Shown piece after piece: positions 17,424 through 25,406 of a stretch of 64,000 bases of DNA. Made by a program: the position numbers and the translations under genes. This DNA is from Betaproteobacteria bacterium (lineage in GTDB: Bacteria > Pseudomonadota > Gammaproteobacteria > Burkholderiales > Usitatibacteraceae), in NCBI GenBank assembly GCA_016708825.1, contig JADJEZ010000012.1, positions 40,276-104,275 of the forward strand, in the 5' to 3' direction. Every line of letters begins with the position of its first letter. The stretch's first letter is position 1. The notes beneath the pieces are model-generated. The model was not told where the DNA came from and searched no databases. It was given only the letters and a program-made list of their open reading frames with translations.

Positions 17424-19268
17424 CTACACCGCTCCGGGCTTGCCCGCGTAGCGGCAGGGCAGGTTCACTTCCCACGGGTCCGGCTCGCCGAATGCCACGC
17501 GCACGAGCTCCCCGGGAGCCGAGGGCGGCAAGCCGATGGTGCGGCACACGAGCGGAATCGCCTCGAGGCGCACCAGCTCGTCGCGCACGACCGTGGCTTG
17601 CGCACCCTCGAGGCCTTCCTGGGCGATCCAGCGCAGGCACCAATAGCGCTCCAGGTGGCGCTGGTGCTCGGCGTAGGCCTCGTAGGCGGTCTCGAACTCG
17701 CGCGCGGCCGCACCCAGTTCGTCCCGGGAATAGGGCGCCTCCTCGCCCTGCAGCAGCGCCACGAGCTGGCGCTGGTTGGCGAGGTCGGAGAAGCGCCGCA
17801 GCGGCGAACTCGACCACGCATAGTGCGTCACCCCCAGCCATTCGTGCCCGCCGGGCTCGACCTCCATGCGCGTCTTGATGCCGCGCTGGTTGCGGTAGAT
17901 CGCGGCCACGCCCGCATCCGCCAGAAGCCGTCCCCAGGTCGCATTCACGTGGATCATGAGCTCGGAGACCAGGAGGTCGACGGGCGTGCCGCGCCGCCGC
18001 GGCACGATCGTCACGCGCCCGGATTCCACGCGGAACGCATAGTCGAGCTTCTCGCTCTTTTCCTCGCCTGCGCCGCGCGCGGCGCGGAGCTTTCTCGCCA
18101 GCCGCCACAGCGCGAGGAGGTCGTCGCCGTGCGCGCCCTCCACCACGCCCGCGGCGAGCGAGTCGTCGTGCAGCCGCGTCTCGAGCTCGGTGATGCGCAG
18201 GTTGGTCGCGATGGCCACCCGCTCGAGCCTCGACTCGGTGCCCGTCACCTCCAGGGTGTCCGGGTCCAGGTCGAGATAGAGCGAGGCGGCGGGCACCACC
18301 CGGCCCTCGCCGAGCGTGGCCTGCGCGATGGCGGCCTCCGGCAGCATCGTGATCTTGCCGCCCGGAAAGTACACGGTGGACAGCCGCTCCCGCGCGAGCG
18401 CCTCCAGCGGGTGATCGCGCCCGAAAAAGAGCGCCGGCGCGGCGATGTGGACGCCGACGCGCAGCCCACCGCCCGGGCGCCTCTCCACGGAGAAGGCGTC
18501 GTCGATCTCGGTGGTTTCGTGGTCGTCGATGGAAAACGCCGCCACCGGCGCGGCCGCGAGCCCTTCCGGCGCACGCACCGGCGGGACCTCCGGGAACCCG
18601 AGGCCGCCGGGAAAGAGCTCGAAGGCGAAGCGCCGCAGGAAGTACTCCTCGGGGCCCGCGAGCGCGCCGATACCGGCGAGGAATTTCGGCGGGGCAAGAC
18701 CTGCTCGGGAGGCGGCCTGGTCGAGCGCGCGCCACTCGAGCGACATCTTGTCCGGCTTGAAGAGAAGGTCGTCGAGCTTCGCACCGATCTCCGGCGGCAC
18801 GGCGCCCGCCGCCAGCGCCACGGCCCACGCGTCGACCTGCTCCTGCTGGCGGCGCTTCTTCTCCAGGCCCGCGAGTGCGGCGCGCAGGTTCTCCTCGGGC
18901 GCTGCCTGGTAGCGCCCTTTGCCCCGCCGGTAGAAGTACATGGGGCTCGCATGCAGCGCGAGGGCGACCGCGGTGGCCTCCAGGGGCGCGGGATCGTGGC
19001 CGAAGTAGTCGCGGGCGAGGTCGGCGAACCCGAACTCGTCCTTGCCGCACACTTCCCAGAGAAACTGCGGGTCGATCTCGCCTGCGCGCGCCTGGGCCTC
19101 GGGAATGAAGTTCGCGAGCGCCTGCCCGTCGAAGCGGAGCAGCACCGCGCTCGCCTTGACCTTCGAGCGCTTGCCATGGGCGGCCTCCACCTGGAACGCG
19201 GCACCCGCCTCGGAGAGGATCGTGCCCGCGCGAAACGCCCCGTCCTCCTCGAAGAAAACCTGCTTCAC
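17424..19268 (-). CDS. RNB-domain ribonuclease (RNase II/R family)
   Basis: A 614-residue 3'-to-5' exoribonuclease homologue. The RNB catalytic centre shows in FSIDDHETTEIDDAFSVE (about 245-265), whose acidic residues bind Mg, and in RRRGTPVDLLVSELMI and YAWSSSPLRRFSDL. N-terminal cold-shock-like segments are divergent, and a clear C-terminal S1 domain is not obvious, so I do not name it rnb or rnr. The GTG start at 19268 overlaps the stop of the upstream esterase gene (GTGA), so it is probably co-transcribed with it. Confidence 0.92.
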   Translation of the reverse strand: MKQVFFEEDGAFRAGTILSEAGAAFQVEAAHGKRSKVKASAVLLRFDGQALANFIPEAQARAGEIDPQFLWEVCGKDEFGFADLARDYFGHDPAPLEATAVALALHASPMYFYRRGKGRYQAAPEENLRAALAGLEKKRRQQEQVDAWAVALAAGAVPPEIGAKLDDLLFKPDKMSLEWRALDQAASRAGLAPPKFLAGIGALAGPEEYFLRRFAFELFPGGLGFPEVPPVRAPEGLAAAPVAAFSIDDHETTEIDDAFSVERRPGGGLRVGVHIAAPALFFGRDHPLEALARERLSTVYFPGGKITMLPEAAIAQATLGEGRVVPAASLYLDLDPDTLEVTGTESRLERVAIATNLRITELETRLHDDSLAAGVVEGAHGDDLLALWRLARKLRAARGAGEEKSEKLDYAFRVESGRVTIVPRRRGTPVDLLVSELMIHVNATWGRLLADAGVAAIYRNQRGIKTRMEVEPGGHEWLGVTHYAWSSSPLRRFSDLANQRQLVALLQGEEAPYSRDELGAAAREFETAYEAYAEHQRHLERYWCLRWIAQEGLEGAQATVVRDELVRLEAIPLVCRTIGLPPSAPGELVRVAFGEPDPWEVNLPCRYAGKPGAV

Positions 19269-19870
19269 GATGCGGCCTTCGGCGGCGCCGCGGCGCCGTC
19301 TTCGCGCGCCCAGGCGGCGATGTCCGGCACGAACTCCGCGAAGCTCGAGAACGCGTGGTCGCCGCCCTGCACTACCGTCTGGAACGCGCCGGCGAAGTAC
19401 GACACCGCCTCGCGGTAGTCGAGCACCTCGTCGCCCGTCTCGACGAGCAGCCAGTAGCGCTCCGGGCGGGTGACCGCCGGCGGGTCGAGCGCGGCCAGCT
19501 CCGCCACGTGCTCGCCCGTGAGGTCGAAGCGCTCGCCCGTGTAGAGGTTCTCCTGCGGCCCGAGGTAGCGCGCGAAGTGGTTCTGGGGGTGCACGGCCGG
19601 ATTGACCACCACGGCGCGACACCCGGTCTTCTCCGCGGCCACGGTCGCGTAGAAACCGCCGAGGGAACTGCCCACGACCAGGAGGTCCGCGGGATTCCTC
19701 CCGAGGCAGTGCCACTGCACCTGCGAGATGGCCTGGGCGGGGCGGTGGTGCAGCGCCGGAACGCGGTAGTCGATATCCGGCGCCTGGCTGCGCAGGTAGT
19801 CGCCCAGCATCACCGCCTTGCGCGAGGCCGGCGAGCTGATGAAGCCGTGCAGGTACAGGATCGTCTTCAC
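19265..19870 (-). CDS. yqiA: YqiA-like alpha/beta-hydrolase esterase
   Basis: A 201-residue hydrolase with the YqiA layout: N-terminal ILYLHGFISSP, nucleophile elbow GSSLGGFYA with Ser at about 69, Asp in ETGDEVLDY, and catalytic His in GGDHAF. E. coli YqiA hydrolyses short-chain acyl esters; the physiological substrate is unknown. It is coupled by GTGA overlap to the RNB gene and lies 7 nt after the PhzF-like gene. Confidence 0.88.
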   Translation of the reverse strand: MKTILYLHGFISSPASRKAVMLGDYLRSQAPDIDYRVPALHHRPAQAISQVQWHCLGRNPADLLVVGSSLGGFYATVAAEKTGCRAVVVNPAVHPQNHFARYLGPQENLYTGERFDLTGEHVAELAALDPPAVTRPERYWLLVETGDEVLDYREAVSYFAGAFQTVVQGGDHAFSSFAEFVPDIAAWAREDGAAAPPKAAS

Positions 19871-19877
19871 CGGCTTC

Positions 19878-20723
19878 CTAGAGATCGAGCGTGCCGCGGG
19901 CGAGTTCGACGACCTCGCCCCCGACGCTCACCGCGCCGGCCTTCACCACCAGGTGGAGCGTGGAGGGGCGCGCCACCTCGTCGCCCTGCAGGACCGTGCG
20001 CGCGACGTCTTTCCCCGGGCGCAGGGCACAGAACCACCCCCCGAGATTGGCGCAGGCCGAGCCGGTGGCCGGGTCCTCGAGGATCGCGGCGCCGCTCGGG
20101 AAGAAGAAGCGCGACACGACCGTCGCCCCGGCGTCTCCCGCATCGGCGAACACGTAGGCCATCGCGTGGCCGTCCACGCTCTTCAGGCGGAAGAAGACAT
20201 CGATGCGGGGACGGGCGCGGCGGACCGCTTCCGCGGACTCGAGAGGCACCACGAGCTGCTCCTTGCCGGTGTTGACCCAGAGGGGGCGATCGGCGATGTA
20301 GGCCGCCTCGAGGCCGAGCATCTCCGCCAGTTGTGCGCGCGACTCGCCCACTTCCCGCCAGCTCGCCGCGTTGGCGCTGAGCGTCCACCGATCCCCGGAG
20401 GCCGACACGGGAATGATCCCGGCCTGCAATTCCAGGCTCAGCGAATCGCCGCCTCCGCGAAGCGCGCGAACCACGTGCGCGGTGCCCAGCGTCGGATGCC
20501 CCGCGAAGGGCATCTCGTAGGCGGGCGTGAAGATGCGCACGCGCGCGCTGGCCTTGCGTGACGGCAGGATGAAGGTCGTCTCCGACAGGTTGAACTGCCG
20601 TGCCAGCGCCTGCAGGGCGGCATCGTCCAGGCCGACCGCGTCCTCGAAGACGCACAGGGGGTTGCCGGTGAGACGGCCGCCCCGCGTGAACACGTTGACG
20701 ATGCGATAGGCGAGCGTTGCCAT
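19878..20723 (-). CDS. PhzF family isomerase-like protein
   Basis: A 281-residue protein with the diaminopimelate-epimerase-like double fold of PhzF. Visible features are the catalytic-type Glu in NLSETTFILP, FTPAYEMPFAGHPTLGTA, the second-half DPATGSACANLGG and QGDEVARPS. The substrate is unknown; there is no phenazine cluster around it. ATG 20723 overlaps the mpl stop (TGATG) and is preferred to the GTG one codon earlier. Confidence 0.9.
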   Translation of the reverse strand: MATLAYRIVNVFTRGGRLTGNPLCVFEDAVGLDDAALQALARQFNLSETTFILPSRKASARVRIFTPAYEMPFAGHPTLGTAHVVRALRGGGDSLSLELQAGIIPVSASGDRWTLSANAASWREVGESRAQLAEMLGLEAAYIADRPLWVNTGKEQLVVPLESAEAVRRARPRIDVFFRLKSVDGHAMAYVFADAGDAGATVVSRFFFPSGAAILEDPATGSACANLGGWFCALRPGKDVARTVLQGDEVARPSTLHLVVKAGAVSVGGEVVELARGTLDL

Positions 20724-22084
20724 CACGGGCCTGCCTTCGCGGCGAGGCGGGCGAGCAGCCTCGCGTGGATGCCGCCGAAGCCGCCGTTGGACATCACCAG
20801 CACGTGGTCACCGGGCCGCAGCACGTGGCCGAGCGCCTCGACCATCGGGTCGAGCTCCGAGTAGATGGCCGCGCGCGAGGAAAGCGGCGCGAGCGCCTGC
20901 TCCGGATCCCACCCCAGGTGGCTCGCGTAGCAATACACGAGGTCCGCGCCCTCCAGGCTCTTCGCGAGCCGCGACTGCATCGCCCCCAGCTTCATGGTGT
21001 TGGAGCGGGGCTCGAAGACCGCCACGATGCGGCCTCGCCCCACGCGCCTCCTCAGCCCCGCGATGGTCGTCTCGAACGCGGTGGGGTGGTGCGCGAAGTC
21101 GTCGTAGACCGTGACGCCGCCCACCGTGCCGCGCACCTCCATGCGCCGCTTCACCCCCTCGAAGCGCGAAAGCGCGTCGATGCCCGCGGGAAGCGGCACT
21201 CCCGCGTGACGCGCGGCGGCCAGCGCCGCGAGGGCATTCATGCGATTGTGCTCTCCCGTCGCATCCCAGCGGACGATGCCACGCGTCGCGCCGTTCAGGA
21301 CGACGTCGAAGGAATCGTCGGGGCTAACGGCCCCCACGCTCCACGCCTGGCCCGGGCCGAAACGCTCCACGCTCGTCCAGCAGCCGCGATCGAGCACCCT
21401 TCCGATCGCGGCGTCCGCCCCGTTGGCGATCACGAGCCCGTTGGCCGGCACGATGCGGACCAGGTGATGGAACTGCGTCTCGATGGCCGCGAGGTCCGGG
21501 AAGATGTCCGCGTGGTCGAACTCGATATTGTTCAGGACCGCGGTGCGCGGCCGGTACCACACGAACTTGGAGCGCTTGTCGAAGAAGGCCGTGTCGTACT
21601 CGTCGGCCTCGACAACGAAGAAGGGCGACCCGCCGAGCCGAGCCGAGACGTGGAAGTTCCTCGGCACCCCGCCGATGAGGAACCCGGGATCGAGGCCCGC
21701 GTCGGCGAGCATCCACGCGAGCATGGCCGAGGCGCTCGTCTTGCCGTGCGTTCCCGCCACCGCGAGCACCCACCTGCCGGGCAGCACGTGATCGGCGAGC
21801 CACTGGGGACCCGAGGCGTAGGCAAGCCCCCGGTTGAGGATTTCCTCGACGACGGGCTTGCCGCGCGTCATCGCATTGCCGACCACGTAGAGGTCGGCCG
21901 GATAGCGCTCGAGCTGCTCCGCGTCGTATCCCTCGTGCAGGTCGATCCCCAAGTCGCGCAGCTGCTCGCTCATGGGCGGGTAGACCTGCGCGTCGCAGCC
22001 GGTCACCGCATGGCCGGCTTCGCGGGCGATCTTCGCGAGGCCGCCCATGAAGGTGCCGCAGATGCCGAGGATGTGGAGGCGCAT
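20723..22084 (-). CDS. mpl: UDP-MurNAc:L-Ala-gamma-D-Glu-meso-DAP ligase
   Basis: Murein-recycling ligase that joins the tripeptide released from old peptidoglycan to UDP-MurNAc. The 453 residues have a Mur-ligase build: LHILGICGTFMGGLA at the N-terminus, ATP loop VAGTHGKTSAS (about 105-115), EADEYDTAFFDKRSKF, the central NNIEFDHADIF and the C-terminal YDDFAHHPTA. The family start MRLHILG fixes ATG 22084. It is the first gene of the mpl-PhzF-YqiA-RNB run, divergent from gshB across 229 bp in which I see no clear promoter. Confidence 0.96.
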   Translation of the reverse strand: MRLHILGICGTFMGGLAKIAREAGHAVTGCDAQVYPPMSEQLRDLGIDLHEGYDAEQLERYPADLYVVGNAMTRGKPVVEEILNRGLAYASGPQWLADHVLPGRWVLAVAGTHGKTSASAMLAWMLADAGLDPGFLIGGVPRNFHVSARLGGSPFFVVEADEYDTAFFDKRSKFVWYRPRTAVLNNIEFDHADIFPDLAAIETQFHHLVRIVPANGLVIANGADAAIGRVLDRGCWTSVERFGPGQAWSVGAVSPDDSFDVVLNGATRGIVRWDATGEHNRMNALAALAAARHAGVPLPAGIDALSRFEGVKRRMEVRGTVGGVTVYDDFAHHPTAFETTIAGLRRRVGRGRIVAVFEPRSNTMKLGAMQSRLAKSLEGADLVYCYASHLGWDPEQALAPLSSRAAIYSELDPMVEALGHVLRPGDHVLVMSNGGFGGIHARLLARLAAKAGP

Positions 22085-22313
22085 CAGCCCGGGAAGCCGA
22101 TCCGGTTCGCCGGCGCGAGCGGGGTGGCGGTCGGGGCGATCGTCTGCAGGGGGGACATGGGGAGTGGCGGCCCGGCCTGCGGGTCGAAAGAGAAAGGCGT
22201 GGGCGCGAATTTTATCATTCAGGCGGGTAAACTGGACTTCCACTCCCATGACGAGGGCGCGCACGCCCACCCCCGCCGATGGTCCCCTGCAACGCTCCCA
22301 CGCCCCGCGCCGC

Positions 22314-23264
22314 ATGAAGATCGCCTTCGTCCTCGATCCCCTCGAAGATCTCAAGCCGAGGAAGGACTCGTCCGTCGCCATGATGCGCGAGGCATCGCGA
22401 CGCGGTCACGAGATCTATGTGCTCGGCATGCCGGACCTCTTCGTCCAGGAAGGCGCGGTCGTCGCCCGCGCCACGCCGATCGCCGTCGACGAAGGCGACG
22501 AGGCGTGGTACCGCGAATCCGGCGCCGAAGAAGTCCCGCTCGCCTTCTTCGACCTGGTGATGATGCGCAAGGACCCGCCCTTCGACGCGGAGTACTACTA
22601 CGCAACACTGCTGCTCGAGCACGCCGAGGGCCAGGGGGCGCGGGTGGTGAATTCCCCGCGGGCGCTTCGGGACTGGAACGAGAAGCTTGCCATCCTGCGC
22701 TTCCCGCAGTTCACGCCCCCCACCCTCGTCGCGCGCGATCCCCTGCGGATCCAGGCGTTCATCGACCGTCACGAGGACGTGATCCTCAAGAAGCTCGACG
22801 GCATGGGCGGCACCATGATCTTTCGCGTGCGCCGGGACGACCCCAACCGGAACGTGATCGTGGAGACGATGGTGGGCGCGGCCGAGCGCACGATCATGGC
22901 GCAGAAGTTCGTGACCGAGATCGCGAAGGGCGACAAGCGCGTGCTCGTGATCGACGGCAAGTGCTTTCCCTACAGCCTGGCGCGGATCCCGAAGGCCGGC
23001 GAGACGAGGGGCAACCTCGCGACCGGCGGCACGGGCGTGGCGCAGCCGCTGTCCGCGCACGACCGCGAGATCGGGGAAACGGTGGGCGCCGAGCTGGTGA
23101 AGGCGGGAATCACCTTCGCGGGCCTCGACGTGATCGGCGACTTCCTCACCGAGGTGAACGTGACCAGCCCCACCTGCATCGCCGAGATCGCGCAGCAGAC
23201 GGGCGAGAACGCGGCCAAGCCCCTGCTCGACGCCCTGGAGCGCCTGGCGCGCCCGCGCGCCTAG
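22314..23264 (+). CDS. gshB: Glutathione synthetase
   Basis: ATP-dependent ligation of gamma-glutamylcysteine and glycine, the second step of glutathione synthesis. The 316-residue ATP-grasp protein begins MKIAFVLDPLE and shows the Lys-containing ILKKLDGMGG loop, RGNLATGGTG, and the metal-binding FLTEVNVTSPT. An in-frame ATG 66 nt upstream is rejected because homologues begin at MKIAFV. gshA is not in the window. Its TAG stop shares the tetranucleotide CTAG with the stop of the convergent gene. Confidence 0.97.
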   Translation: MKIAFVLDPLEDLKPRKDSSVAMMREASRRGHEIYVLGMPDLFVQEGAVVARATPIAVDEGDEAWYRESGAEEVPLAFFDLVMMRKDPPFDAEYYYATLLLEHAEGQGARVVNSPRALRDWNEKLAILRFPQFTPPTLVARDPLRIQAFIDRHEDVILKKLDGMGGTMIFRVRRDDPNRNVIVETMVGAAERTIMAQKFVTEIAKGDKRVLVIDGKCFPYSLARIPKAGETRGNLATGGTGVAQPLSAHDREIGETVGAELVKAGITFAGLDVIGDFLTEVNVTSPTCIAEIAQQTGENAAKPLLDALERLARPRA

Positions 23265-24874
23265 AAGACCGTCACGCGGTCGAAGTCCGTGCCGCGCTCG
23301 AGCACTTCGTAGACGGTCGACTCCTTCGACCCGCTGGACCAGGTCTCGATTCCGCGCCCGCGGGTGGCCATGCCCGTGGGGACCACCAGGGATTCCGGAA
23401 TGCCCAGCCGCTCCAGCTCAGGCAGGCGGAAGGCCTGCGCCCACTGCGTGCCGTGCCGGTTGCGCGAATCGGCGGCGCGCACCGCGATGGGGACGGGCTT
23501 GCCGGGGAAAAGGGCCACGGTGATCACGACGCGGCCGTCCGTTTCCTGCACCAGGGCCTGCACCATGCCGAGGAAGAACGGCGCCGCGTCCCCCAGCCGC
23601 ATGGCGAGGATGCGCCCGATCGCCACGCCCTTGGAGGCCGTCGGCGGGCGCAGCAGGCGCCACGCCCCCATCATCTCGTCCACGACGCCCCAGGACTCGA
23701 GCTCGAAGTTGTAGTCGGCGATCCGCAGCTGCTGCGTGCGCTCGGTGATCTTGCCGAACACCGTAAGGTCGTCCTTTTCCTGGCGCGTGAGTTCTCTCGA
23801 CTTGTCCGGCTGCTCGAAGGCAACCCCGCCGGTCACGAAGAAATGGATCTCCGGCAGCCCGAAGGCGAGCCCCGCGGACTTCTCCCCGGGGATCTTCGCG
23901 GGCGGGCGCGGCGGCGCGCCCTCGCACCACAGCTTGTGCAGGCGGCCGAGCTGGGTCAGTGCGTCGATGACGCTCGCCTCGGCCGGAAGGCCCAGGCTTG
24001 CCGGTTCCTCGCCGCCCTGAAGGCCCTTCAGGCGCCGGCGGATGCTCTTGGAGAGCCCCTCGACGTCCAGCACGCGGTGCGTGGCCTTGCGGTCATCGGC
24101 GTGCAGCGGACGCGCGCCGATGGGCTTGGCCAGGTCCACGGCCAGGGGGAATGTCGAGCCTGCCTCGGCCTCGGCGGGAGGGTCCACGAAAATGCGGACC
24201 TTGCGCGACCACATGCGAAGCAGCGCCTCGAGGAGGTCCATCTGCGGCGCGGTCATCTCGGAGAGGTAGGCGGCCTGCGTGAGCACGACGTGCACGTAGG
24301 CTTCGTGGACGCTGGAGACGCCGTCCTCGCTCTCGATGCTGTCCTTCACGCGCTCGTCGGCGATGCCCTCGCGGTCGGCTTGCGCAAACAACTCGTGCAG
24401 GCGCAGCCAAAGCGCCGGCTCGAAGCGCCGGTAGATCATCGCGTGGAAGAGCATCTGCGCGCCGAGGTAGCGGGCGATGCGCTGCATCATGAGCGGCGCA
24501 TGGCGCCCGAGTTCCCCCTTGTCGACCTGCGCCACCGCGAGGCACTGGCGGTAGCCCGCCTCCATTTCCTCGAGGAGCGAGCGGCCGATGGACCAGGCCG
24601 CGTGGTCGTTGTGCGAGAGCGGCAGCGTCTTGCCGAAGTAGCGCGAGCGCTGCTCGCCCTGCAGGAAGGCGATCTTGTCGCGCATGAGCTCCAGGCACTT
24701 GAGCCGCTCGATGCCGACGGGCTCGCCCTGGTTGACCACGCGCAACGCATCGAGCACGAACTGCTGGGCGTGCGGGATGTTGGTGAGCGGCAGCCCGTTC
24801 AGCCATTCCTTGCAGCTCTTCGCGTCGCTGAACGCGGGCGCGGTTCCGGGCCGGATCGGGGGGGAGGAGCTCAT
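23261..24874 (-). CDS. Conserved hypothetical protein, 537 aa
   Basis: I do not recognise a named family with confidence. It is soluble, with no signal peptide or membrane segment. Residues 1-270 look all-alpha and rich in Leu, Glu and Arg. Residues about 390-530 look beta-rich, with a stretch (VVDEMMGAWRLLRP followed by VAIGRILAMR) that loosely recalls a PilZ fold but lacks a clear RxxxR and the D/NxSxxG signature, so c-di-GMP binding is only a guess. It starts 7 nt after the HIT-family gene and ends on the same CTAG as gshB. Confidence 0.8.
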   Translation of the reverse strand: MSSSPPIRPGTAPAFSDAKSCKEWLNGLPLTNIPHAQQFVLDALRVVNQGEPVGIERLKCLELMRDKIAFLQGEQRSRYFGKTLPLSHNDHAAWSIGRSLLEEMEAGYRQCLAVAQVDKGELGRHAPLMMQRIARYLGAQMLFHAMIYRRFEPALWLRLHELFAQADREGIADERVKDSIESEDGVSSVHEAYVHVVLTQAAYLSEMTAPQMDLLEALLRMWSRKVRIFVDPPAEAEAGSTFPLAVDLAKPIGARPLHADDRKATHRVLDVEGLSKSIRRRLKGLQGGEEPASLGLPAEASVIDALTQLGRLHKLWCEGAPPRPPAKIPGEKSAGLAFGLPEIHFFVTGGVAFEQPDKSRELTRQEKDDLTVFGKITERTQQLRIADYNFELESWGVVDEMMGAWRLLRPPTASKGVAIGRILAMRLGDAAPFFLGMVQALVQETDGRVVITVALFPGKPVPIAVRAADSRNRHGTQWAQAFRLPELERLGIPESLVVPTGMATRGRGIETWSSGSKESTVYEVLERGTDFDRVTVF

Positions 24875-24881
24875 GCGATTC

Positions 24882-25331
24882 TCACGTCTCCAGGGCCTCG
24901 AGCGCCCCGGGCAGGGTGGCGGCCATGCTCGCCGCCGCAGCCAGGCGGGCGGGGGCAACGGGAGAGTCGTGCCGTGCCGCCGTCCAGACCGGCCCCGGAA
25001 AGTGGCGGTCGTCCCGCCACCGCGGGATGACGTGCCAGTGCAGGTGCGGGGTCGCGTTGCCAAGGCTCGCGAGGTTCATCTTGTCGGGCTCCAGCGACCG
25101 CCTCACGTGGGACTCCACCGCGAATACCACGGCCATGAATCGGTTTCGTTCGCGTTCGGAAAGGTCGGTCATTTCGCGCACGTGCCGGTGCAGCACCACC
25201 CGCAGGAACCCCGGGAGGCCGGGCTCGTCCACGGCGACTACCCGGCAGGAATCATTCTGCCAGAGGAGCGACCCGCCCGCTCCATGGCACAGTTCACATT
25301 CCGGGGGCGGAATCGGCAGGGATTGGCTCAT
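24882..25331 (-). CDS. HIT family nucleotide hydrolase-like protein
   Basis: A 149-residue histidine-triad protein. The active-site motif is TPHLHWHVIPRW (HxHxH followed by hydrophobic residues), in which the middle His forms a nucleotidyl intermediate in the family. A CELC pair near the N-terminus (residues about 12-15) could bind a metal. Substrates in the family include dinucleoside polyphosphates and AMP-amidates; which applies here cannot be told. It is likely co-transcribed with the 537-residue protein downstream. Confidence 0.9.
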   Translation of the reverse strand: MSQSLPIPPPECELCHGAGGSLLWQNDSCRVVAVDEPGLPGFLRVVLHRHVREMTDLSERERNRFMAVVFAVESHVRRSLEPDKMNLASLGNATPHLHWHVIPRWRDDRHFPGPVWTAARHDSPVAPARLAAAASMAATLPGALEALET

Positions 25332-25406
25332 GGTTCGGGCCGGGAGGGGGAAGTCGATTGTGGGTGATGGGGCCGCCGCCGTCCAACCTTGGCGCTGCGG
25401 GGCCCG

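Noticed and set aside
17405..17440. AGCCCGG/CCGGGCT hairpin at the end of the RNB gene
   Set aside because: It overlaps the coding 3' end, has a long interrupted loop and no U-tract.
23261..24874. PilZ domain call for the 537-residue protein
   Set aside because: The c-di-GMP-binding RxxxR and D/NxSxxG motifs cannot be found, so the call is not made.
20717..25030. Very long + strand open frame of over 1400 codons
   Set aside because: It runs antisense to mpl and to the 537-residue gene and out of frame over gshB, with Arg/His-rich composition typical of the reverse complement of GC-rich coding DNA.
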